DNA of 64,000 nt from Zeus faber. Taxonomy: Eukaryota > Chordata > Actinopteri > Zeiformes > Zeidae. Made by a program: the position numbers and the translations under genes. The notes beneath the pieces are model-generated. The model made no database searches, had not been told where the DNA came from, and saw only the letters and a program-made list of their open reading frames with translations. The DNA is taken from the NCBI GenBank assembly GCA_960531495.1, contig OY482859.1, positions 18,228,786 to 18,292,785 of the forward strand, written 5' to 3'. Below, in pieces: positions 1 to 11,927 of the stretch (within the stretch, counting starts at the first letter, position 1; every line of letters starts with the position of its first letter).

Positions 1-520
1 ATATCAATGTCAAATGTATATTTTGATGTAGAGTACTGTGCAAAAGTTTGAGGCACTTTCAATGTTTAACAACAACATTTGACAGTTATCTTATTTCCTC
101 TGCATTAGTGCGTCACTATGTCTGTAGCATGACAACGACCCCCCAAACATATAGCCAGAGTCAAAAAGTACGGTCTTCAGCGGGAAGAAGAACAAGGAGT
201 CCTGCAACAGATGGTACGGCCCCAACAAAGCCCTCATCTCAACACCATCAGTCAGTTTGGGATTACATGAAGAAACAGAAGCAGAGACCTGAGCCTAAAT
301 CTGCACAAGAACGGTGGAAAGTTCACCAAGATGCTTGGAACAAGTTAACCTACCTGCCAAGTAACTTAAAAAACTGTGCGCAAGTGTACCTAAGAGCATT
401 GGCACTGTTTTAAAGGCTGGGTGGTCACACCAAATACTCATTTGATTCAGGTCTCTCTGTTAACCGCACTTTGTATGACATTAATTGATAACTAAAAACT
501 ACTAATAACAATCACAGGTA
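1..520 (+). mobile_element. Tc1/mariner-like DNA transposon remnant
   Basis: The stretch carries the phrase GTGCAAAAGTTTGAGGCAC near its left end and, further on, GGGTGGTCACACCAAATACT followed by an AT-rich tail. These are familiar from the ends of common non-autonomous Tc1-like elements in fish. An open frame at 48-413 encodes a low-complexity basic peptide (around residues 60-95: YMKKQKQRPEPKSAQERWKV) often seen inside such copies, and it shows no catalytic DDE residues. The left end is cut by the window edge. Family assignment is from memory of the repeat, so it is moderate. Confidence 0.5.
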
Positions 521-1686
521 TTAACTTATGCTATACAACAGTCTGACCACTTGCTGCTGGGTATGGTAATGCCACATATCAGTTTCATGTTGGTAATCCT
601 CTCACAATTCCCACAGCTTCAACATAGCCGACAGAGTGAATGTGTGGGACAGACGCTGGGATACGCAAGAAAACAGAACCAAAGTTCCATACTATTGTAT
701 AATTAATGAGAATAACAGTTGTAGTTACAACCAAGATGTCCACAACATATTTTTCCAACCTACAAACACATCATTGGACACGGCATCCGCTAAAAATGAC
801 CAACTTAAAAATGTGGATGTTTCCAGATGTGACGAAAAGTCAGTGGAAAAAAAAATGGAGAGATGGTCAGTACACCGTGGAAAGTAGGGTCTGGATAGCT
901 CAGCCTGCTGTACTACAGTAGGTGTGTGTATGTGTGTGTTTGAAGGTTGACAAAAGTAACGACAAAACAAACAACTCATCTTAGGTGTCTGCAGAGACAT
1001 CCTGAAATTACTTTCCTTACTTCCTCTTATACTCAACCAACACCTCTTTCCACAACTACAATGACCACACTCAACCGGTAAGAATGCCGCACTTTTCTTA
1101 AAATCATATTAAAAAAAATAAAAAAAGCAACAGCATTCAGCAACCAATCTGCCACACAAAGAAAAGCTGGCCCAAAAAGAAGGAAATACTAGTGATTCAT
1201 TTAATCACTTAAAGCAGGGGCATGGCTTGAAATTCAATTCTAAATCAATTTCTAGAGATGATTAGCTATTGATGATTTCATAATGGAAAAAGCACAACCA
1301 GTTGGCATACGTAAACCAGGCTCCATCTTCCATACCGCTTTCACGCTAGTGATGACTGAACACACTAATCAGGCCTGATCATTAGCCAACAAGAGAAAGA
1401 TTTGAGATTTAAGAAACCAGGGTGTTGCTCCTAGCAATGTCAGGCCAAAGGCTTCACTTGCGTTAGCAGATACAAACCACCACTGGTTCTTCTGCGATGG
1501 GAATTTGTCACGATAACAGGACATGATGACGATGTGAACTAAAGACAGGCAGGTTTTTATTGAAAATGCTGGAGCCAAGGTCCAAGCTGCCAGGGAGGAA
1601 ACACTAGATTACTCATTAAATTGACCAATGTGCGTCTACTCCATTAAAAAAATATAATAGACGCAGTGTGATGTCAGAGTGGGTCC

Positions 1687-1689
1687 ACA

Positions 1690-1725
<36 letters not shown>

Positions 1726-1784
1726 CACACGCACACACGCACACACGCACACACGCACGCACACGCACACACACACACACACAA
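1687..1784. repeat. (ACGC)n/(AC)n microsatellite
   Basis: An array of CACG tetramers grades into CA dinucleotides. It produces a spurious Thr/His/Arg-rich open frame on the plus strand. Confidence 0.95.
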
Positions 1785-2433
1785 ATTCCTCAAAACAGGG
1801 TAAGAGCCACTGTCCACACTGTCAGAGGCCGTGGCAGCTATGTTTAAAGCAAATGTTATTTAAGCGATTGTCTTGTATCCCTTTTAAGTTCTTTAAAAAT
1901 GTATAAGATTCAATGCAATTTTAGTAACTTGTGAAACGTTTGAACATTTCAGTACTGACAGACACAGAATGGTATTGAATATTTGCTAATGTTGCATTCT
2001 GCACTCCAAATACCAATTATATATCACTGAACAAAATTAAGTTTGCCGTGTGAGAATATCCAAACTTTAAGAACATCTGAACTCTTCCTTTCCCACTGAG
2101 AAGACACCTCTGCTGCACTTTTTGAGATAAATACCAATACCTGTGTGCTGTGTAAGGAGAATACCTTACAATCACAAAGAAATACGAGATGCTTGGAGTA
2201 GCTCCATCTGGACTACACAAACACACCAATATAATGTTTCCCTCCTGGGTTTAGAGAGTGGCTAAAATGAGGGGGCGCCGGGTCTCGTCTTTGTCCTGCT
2301 CTGTAAATAGGGAAGGGAGGGAACATGGTGATTTTAAAACATTGTGAAGATAACATTCAGACAAAATCATTTCCTGCATCCCCGAAACGGGACGAGGTAA
2401 GGGTTCACGTTGTGGGGAAAAGAAAAAGAAAGC

Positions 2434-2488
2434 AAAAAAAAAAAAAAAGAAAGAAGAGAAAGAAAAAAAAAAAAAAAAAAAAAAAAAG
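2434..2488. repeat. Poly-A/AAAG-rich tract
   Basis: Long A runs are interrupted by single G bases and end in an uninterrupted run of about 27 A. It gives an artificial poly-Lys frame. Confidence 0.9.
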
Positions 2489-2911
2489 ATTCTCCGTGCG
2501 TGTTTAGTCTGGTAATGTGCTTAACAACACAAAAAGTTTATAGGAGCAAACCCAGACAGTGCTAAGCCATCGAATGTCTCTGGTTACACCGTGAACCCTG
2601 TGAGTTTAACCTTTACGAGACAGACAGGCATAAACACTTACACCTGTCGCGCTGCTTAGGGGACGCTCCGCTAAATGGATCTGCAGCCTGACCTCAAGTG
2701 TCCAGGCTCTCAATGTGGAGGGATTAGGCCAGAGCCTATAGACCCTAATCGGCCTTGATGAAACAGACCGCTCAAAACACGAGTTTACTCCGAAAACTTT
2801 CTCCACAGCTCTCCCTCTATAGCCTCCGCAGTGAGAGAAAGGAAAAAGAGAGACAGGAAGGAGGAAAAAATGACCGTCACTGGTCAAGGAGAAGAAGGGA
2901 ATGAAAGACAG

Positions 2912-2912
2912 A

Positions 2913-2947
<35 letters not shown>

Positions 2948-2997
2948 GTGTGTGTGTGTGTGTGTGTCTGTCTGTTTGTGTGTGTTTGTGGGTGTGC
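2912..2997. repeat. (TG)n microsatellite
   Basis: TG dinucleotide array with scattered TATG and TCTG variants. Confidence 0.95.
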
Positions 2998-5469
2998 CTG
3001 CATTGTGGGTTTACTTGTTTTTCAGAACTCCTCTAAACCCGCCACATTAAACTCCTCAGGGTGTGTAGGGGAGGGGCAGGGAGACTGTGCTATTTAGACT
3101 GATAAACAGGTTTTGCATGACAGCGTTTGTGGTAGGGTTGTGAACATACCAAAAGCATTGTGTGCGCACAAGCCAACTGTGTTTTAATCATCCTCAAGGG
3201 GACTCCTCTGTAAGCCTCTTTTTATAAGGACGTGGAAAACAGCCTGCGAGGTACTCATCCCATTTGTCAAGCAGGCAGGGGTTAAAAGATCCAGTGTAAG
3301 ACAGAAATTGGCCGTGGCAGTGGAGGCCGCAATGGAGGAAAACATTCTGGAGGGTTGGGTTTATCTAAGTAGGGCCAGACTAGAAAAATCCACGATAGGT
3401 AAAGACCATGTTGATGAGGATTCCAGACGCCTTGACAGTACAAGCCACCGCGGCGCAACAGGCTTTGTTTTCAAACAGTGCACGCTCCCTCAGACTCTGC
3501 AGGGCGGCTTTGGGAGTTCAGAGGGCAATTTGCTTAGAAGGAAGCCATGACCTCCACAACCCTAAAGCCAAAACAGTCCTTAACCTAATTAAGATGTTGT
3601 CATATCAATTTGGTAGCCCAAATGAATGATAATGACAAGATAGGACCCAATATCTGACCTGCAATAGCACTGGGCGTTGGAATCTTAAAAAAAAAAAAGA
3701 AAAGAAAAATCTAGTTCAATGTAATGAACCAAAGTTAAGATTATTTTACACTGAATTTTATTTGCAAATTAACAAAACGTATAAACTTTCTATGATTGTA
3801 AATTGTTCAATGTCACAGAACCATTATGTCCCTAACAAACCTCATCTACTCATTGGGCTAAAAGATACCTCCTGAAGGAGTTCCAATCCTACAACACACA
3901 AATAAATTACAGAGCTCAATGTGTAATCTCTTCCCTTTACTTTGAACCAAAGGGAGGAACTGAGATTAACATAAAAAAACAGGTATCTAAACATTTCGAG
4001 CCATAGAAATACAAATGGAAATACACCAACACTGTGTGACTACAGGGAGAAATAGATCAACAGAGCCTTTCCTCTTTTGTCTTCCCAGCCACTTGGACAC
4101 CAGCGCTGGTAAGAGGGCGAAAAACAAAGAATCTGGAGGAGGGAGAAAATGACAAGGCTTCTATTTTAGGCCGACCCCCCCCCCCTCTCCCCCACCTCCC
4201 CCTTGGTCTGTGCTATTTGTACAAAATTTCACTGTGACGCGTCTATCTTCCAGCTCCTGAACTGGACCGAGTTGTCATGGGGAGCAGGGAGGTGAGGGGT
4301 AATGGGACTCTCTGGGTCACTCGGTGAGAGTGCATTTGGGACAGGGGGGTGGGTGTGGGGGGGATTTCTCAGTAGCATGCATTCCCAACGTCGACAGCCT
4401 ATATCGGGGGGAAGGGGGAAAGAGAAAAAAACAAAAAAACAGGAACTGATAAGCGAGGGGAACAACAAAGTGACCTTGGCTTGGCCGTGATTCTCCGAGG
4501 AGCAGACAATATAAAGGGGAAGCAGGACGCTCCGCAGGAAACCTTATCAGAACCTCCAGCGTCAGGAACCAAGATAAATGATCCTGGATGCTTGGTGCTG
4601 CTGAGAACTTCAACGACGCACAGGAGTGCTAAATTGTATGGCTAACTCACCAGATGAAAATTTATTTAAGGAAAACTTTGAGCTTTGAGCCAGTCAACCC
4701 TTATAGTGCCACCGTCCCCTAATTGAGCAGTTTACTGTTGCCCACAACAGAAAAGTGCTGCCTTTGTATGTTCACTGTCCCCAGCTTAATAAAGCATGAA
4801 AATGCAAAGCTGCACAGTCTGCCCTTTGTCTAGAGGATTGCTGAGTTATCTCCCGTGATAAAAGATATGCAGACCTATCCCTACCCGCTCATTAGTATCC
4901 TCTGAAATATACACCAAAATACACAAGCAAGCAAATGTTTTAAAAACAAAAGTATTGATGCGAAGCTGTTTGCTGGTGTGAGATCTGTGCTTATACAGTT
5001 TCATTTTGGACAACTGGCAGTGAAATTTTCCTAAATGTGTACATAACTCTGTATATAAAAATATATATATTTTTTGACTATGAGCCTCTGGAGGAAATGC
5101 GTTCCTTCCTGAGATCTCCCGTGTGTTTCTCTGGAATGCTCATCAGATTCCTTGTTATCATCTGCATACCGTAGAACACAAGCGGCACACAGACTAAACA
5201 AGCAAACGTTGAGGTCTAGCACGTTCCATGTGCGTTCAGAGCCTTTTACTCTAAATCCCAGGTGGACACCGAGAGATAGGACTTTGAGCCAAGGTCCCAC
5301 ACGACCAGCCGCAAGGCCAGCCACTGGAAACGGGAGGTAAGACCTTGGGATCTTTAAAGAAGTCGACCCGAACCGTCTTTCCGGCCCAAGCAGAAACGCA
5401 ACGATGCAGACACAACATTTACTTTTGCTCCATTTCAGTGTAATTAGGATGGTTCGGAGAGCCGTTTAC

Positions 5470-5518
5470 CTTCCTGGACGCGGGGCAGGTTGGACTGGTC
5501 GATCTCCAGCTCCGCCAT
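5470..5518 (-). CDS. CCDC50: CCDC50-like gene, first coding exon
   Basis: Read on the minus strand, an ATG in a strong Kozak context (ACCATGG) opens 16 codons, MAELEIDQSNLPRVQE, plus one further base G. A splice donor GTAAAC follows at once. From memory the human CCDC50 protein begins MAEVSIDQSKLPGVKEV. Ten of the 16 residues are identical, and the exon ends just where the next residue, Val (GTN), would be completed. CCDC50 is a cytosolic ubiquitin-binding coiled-coil protein linked to NF-kB signalling. No second exon is visible between here and the left edge, so the rest should lie outside the window after a long first intron. The exon is divergent from, and about 4.8 kb upstream of, UTS2. 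The match is short, so chance or another MAELE-type protein cannot be fully excluded. Confidence 0.72.
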
Positions 5519-5825
5519 GGTCACTGGTTGCAGTCACTGCTGCATGGAGGCCACGCTGGAAGTCCTGGGACATTACGGGATGTCAGACGCATAATTAATA
5601 AGAGCAAGGGCTCCGCATGCCACATCCCTCTGCGAAACCAGGTGTTTGTCAGAGACGGCCACGGGAAAACATAGTAAACATTGTTTTCTTTACTGGATCG
5701 GGCTGAATAAATAGCCATGCAGAAACAACGATCAAAGGGGGGGAAAAGGCGGATGGAGGAAGATTATTATACATGCAAACAGAAACTGTTGACAGTAAGA
5801 CCTGATCGACAGACCGACAGAGAGA

Positions 5826-5872
5826 TAGATAGACACTTTATTCATTCCATGAGGGAAATTGCCTCTCGCATC
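5826..5872. repeat. LINE 3'-tail-like repeat fragment
   Basis: The phrase GACACTTTATTCATTCCATG followed by AGGGAAATTGC resembles the conserved 3' tail of common fish LINEs (Rex1/L2-like). It is followed by AT-rich DNA up to about 6.1 kb. Confidence 0.35.
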
Positions 5873-6468
5873 AAAACAATAACAATAAAAAAAAACCGAA
5901 AAATAAATAGTAAGAATGAAAAATAATTGTTAATATGCAACGAACTTAAAAAATAAATAAAAAATAAAAAATGATGTCAATAAATCCGCAATTTACACCA
6001 TAAACGTAAAAGTTAACTTAAATAAAAAATACAATTGGAAACATACAATAAACCTTAAAGTAAAAAAAAACCAAAACAATAATTACTGCATTAGTGTATC
6101 GAGGTAAATCCCACATTGAAGGAACATGCTCAGTTGTGACTGGATCCAATGCGGACGTTCCCAACATGTCCGCGCTGAACCACATACCTGCACTGTTCAA
6201 CAAGTGCTGTCAACATGACAACACGGGGACAACTTGGAAGATGGAAGCCGCCTCTGGACGTCGCCCCGCTGCCTCCGCTCCGTCGCCTTCTCGGTTAGAA
6301 CGTCCAACAAACGGCGGCGAAGCACGTCCTGCGGGCTCCGTCCTTCTCTCTCGTTAGTTTATCAACGAAACAAAGCAAGCGGGCTGCGACGGAAAGCCGG
6401 AGCGGACAAATGGAACAAACTTCTAACGCGCTGTTTGACAATGTGGGCGGGGCCACGGACAACAAGAC

Positions 6469-6754
6469 CAGCGGTTCCCAAACTGCGGCCCGCGGTCTTA
6501 AACTTATTTTAACTGAATTATATATTCATTTCGAATGTATTTTATTAAAAAAAATAATTAAGGAATCGCAATGGGTTTGCAGATTTTTTTTTTTTTTAAT
6601 TTTCGTACATATTTCTATATATTTATTGTGTATGTATTTTTCATTATTGTATTTAACACTATCATTTGGGCCATTATAAATAAAGCATGCACACCTTTTG
6701 GAGTGTGCCAAGGGGGCCTTAATTGAGGGCCTTAAAAAGTCTTGGGAGCCCCTG
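6469..6754. mobile_element. Non-autonomous hAT-like element
   Basis: The left end CAGCGGTTCCCAAACTG and the right end (read inverted, CAGGGGCTCCCAAGACT) form an imperfect terminal inverted repeat of the hAT CAG-GGTTCCCAA type. The 286-bp interior is AT-rich and non-coding. The flanking 8 bases do not match, so a clean target-site duplication is not visible. Confidence 0.55.
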
Positions 6755-6818
6755 GACCCCAGTCACCTACTTGCTCTGTTAGAAAAAATTATGTGAAATA
6801 ATCAGTCATGTTTTGCAG

Positions 6819-6920
6819 ATTCAAGATTCAAGATTCAAGATTCAAGATTTTTATTCGTCACGTACATATACATACTTTCATACATATATGCAGTGAAATG
6901 TAATGCAACGCACCCGGTGA
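6819..6920. repeat. ATTCAAG repeats joined to a LINE-like tail
   Basis: Four to five copies of ATTCAAG precede TTTTTATTCGTCACGTACAT and a segment reading GCAGTGAAATGTAATGCA. This pattern is typical of the 3' ends of dispersed L2-like LINEs in fish. The AT-rich DNA to about 7.25 kb shows no gene. Confidence 0.4.
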
Positions 6921-7973
6921 TAACACACAATATGTCCTAGGAAAAATTTCGAATAGCCCAACTAACTGACTCCTAAAACGTAATACAGTAAGTCGAATAC
7001 TTATAGAATAAAATAAAAATATATAGAATAAAATAAAATACAATAAAAATAAAATGAAATAAAATGGAATAGATAGAGGGAATATGCTTATGTATATGGA
7101 ATAGGCAATTATGTATATACAGATATGTGCATTAAAGTGGCATGTGAATAAAGTGAGGTAGTGCTTGGGATAATACAGCACAGTATATAACAGATCAGTG
7201 AAACTAAAGTATAATGAATTAATTAATAAGAACAACACAAAGTGCAGTGACCCCAAAGAAAACTGGCCTCAGCTACAAAGTGCAGCTTCTTTTTTTTTTT
7301 TAAAGCATTGCTGACAGTTGTTGTTGTTTTGTTTTTTTTGTCAGGGATTGATATCAGCTTCGCCGTTTCAGACTTTTAAAGTTTGAACATATCAGAGAAT
7401 AATACTTTTATGACGAGAAATAACACTAACGGTTACTTCTTTCACATGAACACATATTTTATCCATATAGCAATTTTACACTTAAGTTCTTCCAAACTCA
7501 TGTTTCCCTCTGCTGGTCGTATATGGACGTCACTATAGCGATGAACCAATGAACCATGTGACCGAGAAACGTCTTTAACAGCTTAATCACTTTTCAAAAG
7601 TTGTTCTTCATTTTTCTTTTACACGTCTCGTATCACGTCTCGTATGGAACCCCGAAAGTGCCACAATGATAAACAAATAAATACACGTGGAAGTGTATGG
7701 AAATATGAAGAGGAATAATAAAAAGAAATTTAAAAAAAAAAGGAAAATATACGCAGAAAAGGATTGACAGATCTGGAAATGAATACAGAGATATACTGAA
7801 TCACAGAATTTATTACTGCTTTATTTTTGTTCCACTTTGTTTTTATTTTTTATATTTATTTTCACATCTATTTGGTCATTTATTTCCAAATATATTTCTC
7901 GATCCACTTCCATGTTTTATCAATTATATTCATTTATGTATCTCCATATACATTTCTTTACGCATTTGTATGC

Positions 7974-8167
7974 ACGGGATGGTAGAGCTGGTCGTCTGGT
8001 GATCTGAAGGTTGCCGGTTGGATCCCAGACTCCTCCTGCTGGCACGCTGTAGCGCCCTTGAGCAAGACACTTCACCCCCTAATTGCCCCTGATGGCTGCG
8101 TCCGTCGGCGTTTGAACAGTTGCAGGTCGCTTTGGAGGAAAGCGTCTGCGACATGCAGTGTAATGAT
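7974..8167 (+). mobile_element. tRNA-derived SINE, forward copy
   Basis: The 5' part has an A-box-like GGTAGAGCTGG and a B-box-like GGTTGGATCCC, as in a tRNA-derived RNA polymerase III promoter. The middle reads GAGCAAGACACTTCACCCCC, and the tail TCGCTTTGGAGGAAAGCGTC is a conserved fish SINE/LINE tail. A clearly homologous copy lies in reverse orientation at 62157-62341. The fold of a true tRNA gene is not kept. Confidence 0.75.
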
Positions 8168-8219
8168 TTATATTTATTTTTACATGCGTGCGCTTGTTTC
8201 CGCATTTCCTTCCTGACGA

Positions 8220-8560
8220 ACACAAACCGCCAATCAGCTGGTTTTGTTCCGCCCTGTGACGTCGCTCATCCGTAGGTCACCCACGCGTCGTTCACGGCGA
8301 GCGGCGGTAAATGAGGAACGGGTGGGAAGTTCCCACGGGCCTCGAACGCGGCGTGGCTTATGGCACAACTTCTGAGCAGGAACGTTAGACGTGGACTCGG
8401 ACGAGGTGTTTCAACTGCGGCTCGGTGCTTGCCCGAATATCCGCGCCGACAAATACGGACGGTGACGAATTTGCACAATGTTCCGAAAAATAGCCGCACG
8501 GACCCAGAAGGGGATCTGACCAGAGACCATCTGCTGTGACTTAGTGGGCGGACCGAGACA
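8220..8560. other. Small CpG-rich patch, no exon recognised
   Basis: Local base composition becomes GC- and CpG-rich, including a CRE-like TGACGTCG near 8258. The flanks are very AT-rich. No open frame matches a known family. It could be a small regulatory CpG patch or the body of an old repeat. Confidence 0.3.
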
Positions 8561-9133
8561 AAGCTGAGCTGGAAGCTGGAAAAGCGGAGGGAGAAATACG
8601 TCGAATGAATAAATACATGCTGAAATATATACGACAAGAAATAAAGAAATGTATATGGAAATAAATCAATCAATACATTTTAGAAAGTATACGGAAATAG
8701 ATAAAGGAATATGTTTGGAAATAAAAGTGGAATTTCTTTTTTTCGAATGAATAGAAAACGCATGATGAATGGAAAAAAAACCCCAGCTTTAATAACTTCT
8801 GATTCACACCAATTTAAAATTCTATATTCATTTCCAGATCTGTATCTATTATCCAATGGAGTTTTAATTCCTCTTTATAGTTCCAGATGTATTTATTTAT
8901 CCCTTTATTCATTTTTTTTTTATTCCTCTTTATATTTCCACATTTATTTATTCATTGTTTTATTCATCTGTTTATCATTGTGGCCACAGTAGCAGATGGT
9001 CAATTTTGTTTCATTTATCGGTAGACAACGTGGTGCATCTGGTAGTAATATCTGTTAAATATTGTTTGATCACAACAGATCATAATTATATATCAATAAT
9101 CACTTGAAGGTATCAAGCACAGAATATTTTGGG

Positions 9134-9244
<111 letters not shown>

Positions 9245-10174
9245 GCATATTGCAGGGGATCAGTAATTATTCCATATCTATATCCACTTAAGATTCAATA
9301 TAGGCCGCGGTATACAGAGCAGTGCCTTCATTTCCAGTGGGCAGTGGAGTGTCGCTTATGATTTGGAATAAACTCAGTTGGGTCCAGGGCCCATGACCGG
9401 CACAGAATATAAATCCTAATAGCTTTCCATGAAATACAGCGACACATAACAGTGTCTGGCCTTGCGACCATTAAATTAAATGTCACTGTCGCCTCTACGA
9501 TCCACATTATCATACTAGCCAGGGAGCTCCGGCGTCATGGCTCTAATAAATATACAAATAACACAGCGAGATGCAAAATGCTCCCACCTGTTTCCTCCGT
9601 CTGCCGGCCAAGGGGCTCCGTGCATCCTTGATAGTGCCACTTGTAAAAAAGGAGACTTTATGGCGAGACTAAAGAGAAGCGAAGGCGTAAACAGAACATC
9701 TTACTCGAGCCGGGCCTCCGAGCGGCGTTGTGCGTCGCCCGGCTCGGCTCAGTGACCTGTCCCAAATTCACAGCTGTCTCAAAATGTCACCCGGCTTTTC
9801 AGACTCCCCCATCACAACACGAGGCCAAAGGGCTCATAGGGTTCTGATCAAAAAAGTAAATTAATTCACAGCATTGAAAATACATGAATAAATGACAATC
9901 AAGCTGTTTAGCCGCCCGCTTCCTCACCTGCTCCCCTCCCGTGTTTTAGTGGGGTGAAAACACCTCGATCCCATTTACGACGGCCGTTTAAAAAGCCTCA
10001 ATAAAACCAAAGGGCGGGTGAAACATGACCCTGCCCTTGAAGGATGGATCACAGAATTCGCCTTTTTTCGTTTTTTATTGAGCCAGTAACTCACGGAGGC
10101 CTGTTGATGGACGGGACGGGACCGTGGATCACACTGACGGCCGGTGGGGACACTGTGGTAGGGGTGTATGACTA

Positions 10175-10175
<1 letters not shown>

Positions 10176-10264
<89 letters not shown>
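10176..10264. repeat. (TG)n microsatellite upstream of UTS2
   Basis: TG array with one CTC interruption, ending about 28 bases before the UTS2 TATA box. This length-variable, Z-DNA-prone tract therefore sits inside the proximal promoter. It is absent from the second UTS2 copy. Confidence 0.95.
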
Positions 10265-10265
<1 letters not shown>

Positions 10266-10292
10266 GGGGGGTGGGGAGTGAACAGCTATGTG

Positions 10293-10299
10293 TATATAA
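10293..10299 (+). promoter_or_regulatory. UTS2: UTS2 TATA box
   Basis: TATATAA lies 79 bases before the UTS2 start codon, leaving room for a transcription start near 10325 and a short 5' leader containing a CAG run (about 10352-10369). No equivalent sequence precedes the second UTS2 copy. Confidence 0.6.
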
Positions 10300-10377
10300 C
10301 TCAATGGGAGTCACCGAGCAGGTAGAAGGCTCACCCCTCCGGACCTTGGAAGCAGCAGCAGCAGCAGCTCAGCAGAG

Positions 10378-10483
10378 ATGAAGTGCAACCACATGGTGTC
10401 ATGGACGCTCCTGCTCGTGGCCTCGGGACGCCTTGTCGCTCACCCCATCACCGACTCGGCAGAGATGCCCTACGCAGGCCCCG
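10378..10483 (+). CDS. UTS2: UTS2 exon 1 (signal peptide)
   Basis: ATG to donor G|GTGAGT. It encodes the hydrophobic signal sequence and the first pro-region residues, and ends one base into a codon. The start is the only upstream ATG followed by a signal peptide. Confidence 0.93.
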
Positions 10484-11927
10484 GTGAGTGGACGCCCATG
10501 ACTCTGTTGAGGGGGCTGAGGCCGCTGAGAGAGCAAGAGAGAGAGAAGGGGGTAGTGCTTTAATTAATTCAACTCTGGCAATTAAACTTTATATCACGGA
10601 TCCGTTATCAACCAGGACCTTAAAATGGCTTCAAGTCTAAACAGCCGTCAATCATCTGGCTGCTTCCACTTAATGTTTGTAAATAACAGAATCAAAGTTA
10701 TTTTTCGCACATAAATGTCAGCTTTTGGGTAAATGACAAATATGTTTGTTAAAGGCGAGTAAAAAAATAATGAGATACATTTATATATATTTTTTATTTT
10801 GTAAAACATGTATTTTGTTTATTTTGTCTGTTGAAGTTGCAAGACTTGGCTTGTTCGATTTTTGACATAATTTGTTAATTTGTCAAAAATGTCAGTTGGT
10901 TCAACCAAATAAAGCCTTGTCAGCCGTCTCACTGTCTTTTAGACTTCTGAGCCACTTAACTCCCCAAATGAATGGATCTCTATTGGGTCTCTTACTTGAG
11001 ATATTGTTTTCTATTTTACTGTACATGCAACTTCATATCTAGTTTATTTTAATGATAATTGATTCGGACACAAAATAAATGTCCATGACGCCTTTCGTCC
11101 ACATGCATTGTTTTTGTGATACATTTTCCAATCAGTGCCATCAATGGTAATTGGTGAGTCCAGTACCTTCATCCAATAACTAATGTTGACTCCTATTGAG
11201 AGTAAGTCTTCCATTGTAAATCAGTTTACTTCAGATATTTAATGTGTTTCCTGTCTTTCATGGACTCCACTGTTTGTCTTTTCTGGACAGCGTCGGCGGA
11301 GGAGCGAGGAGTGAGTAACATGGACGACCTGTCTCTCTCCGAGCAGAGCTACACCCAGCAGGACCCTCCCGGCCTCAGATACTCCCCTCTCCTGTCTGCC
11401 GAGCTCCACAGAGATGGTGGGACTCCCAAAATCCCCGATACTCCAAAGTGAACTATCCCAGACGCCAGCGTTCAGTCAATCTCATTTACATCCTTTGTCT
11501 TCATCAGGTCTTAGAGCAAGCGGTCTGCTTCCTGGAGGGTTGAAACGAGAGGTGGGTTCTCTGCTCGAGGTAATCTTTCCATAATAAGAGTAATAATAAA
11601 GCTTTTGGTTGGAAAACTACATGGAACATTACTTCACTATGCAGAGAAACTGTCAAATAAGGTCTTACCAGAGCTGGAGCTAGTGCTGTGGAAGAGGTGG
11701 TAAATGTATTCCATTCATTATAGGGAAAATTGACCAATATGATTGACGTGTATAGGCGTCACTTAAATCACTTAGATTGAGTTTCCTTACGACTCTCGTT
11801 TCCTATCTTATAGATCATGTTGGAGAAGCAAAGCCTCCAGAACCCGTTCAGCCACTTCCTTGGAATCCGAAAACAGTTCCGCAAGAGAGGAGGAAACTCT
11901 GAGTGCTTCTGGAAATATTGTGTCTGA
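10378..11927 (+). CDS. UTS2: Urotensin II precursor, intact copy
   Basis: Four coding exons (10378-10483, 11291-11416, 11508-11569, 11814-11927) join in frame to 135 codons plus stop, near the usual 120-130 residues of prepro-urotensin II. All junctions are GT/AG. Residues 1-22 form a signal peptide ([18 protein letters not shown] then LVAH). A variable acidic spacer follows, and the last exon carries a tribasic cleavage site FRKR followed by [12 protein letters not shown] at the very C terminus. The CFWKYC ring is the invariant urotensin II core, and the acidic Glu before the first Cys marks urotensin II rather than the related peptide URP (ACFWKYCV). To my memory this dodecapeptide equals trout urotensin II. 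The secreted peptide activates the UTS2R G-protein-coupled receptor (vasoactive and osmoregulatory roles; made in the caudal neurosecretory system and spinal CSF-contacting neurons). It is convergent with CAMTA1. Candidate poly-A signals: ATTAAA at 12193 and AATAAA at 12579. Confidence 0.95.
11291..11416 (+). CDS. UTS2: UTS2 exon 2 (pro-region)
   Basis: Acceptor GGACAG, donor G|GTGGGA. It encodes an acidic/serine-rich spacer ([20 protein letters not shown] and on), the fast-evolving part of the precursor. Confidence 0.9.
11508..11569 (+). CDS. UTS2: UTS2 exon 3 (pro-region)
   Basis: Acceptor CATCAG; the donor is chosen at GAG|GTAATC, giving 62 bases and a phase-0 junction with exon 4. An alternative donor at GAG|GTGGGT, 18 bases earlier, is also in frame and would remove six residues. 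Confidence 0.8.
11814..11927 (+). CDS. UTS2: UTS2 exon 4 (mature hormone)
   Basis: Acceptor CTTATAG. The 37 codons plus TGA include the conserved [13 protein letters not shown] helix, the basic cleavage site and [12 protein letters not shown]. The two Cys close the six-residue ring. Confidence 0.96.
   Translation: MMLEKQSLQNPFSHFLGIRKQFRKRGGNSECFWKYCV

Larger units (their letters stand above)
540..5460. other. Gene-poor stretch, intron or intergenic
   Basis: No exon could be recognised on either strand. The stretch holds simple repeats, homopolymer runs and AT-rich DNA. It lies on the 3' side of the CCDC50-like first exon, so it may be the first intron of that gene. I looked for a following exon resembling the conserved second part of CCDC50 and saw none, so any such exon would lie beyond the left edge. 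Confidence 0.5.

Noticed and set aside
2325-2507. Lys-rich open frame
   Set aside because: Product of A-rich simple repeat.
7974-8050. tRNA gene
   Set aside because: A- and B-box-like sequences are present, but no cloverleaf arms can be paired and a SINE body and tail follow.
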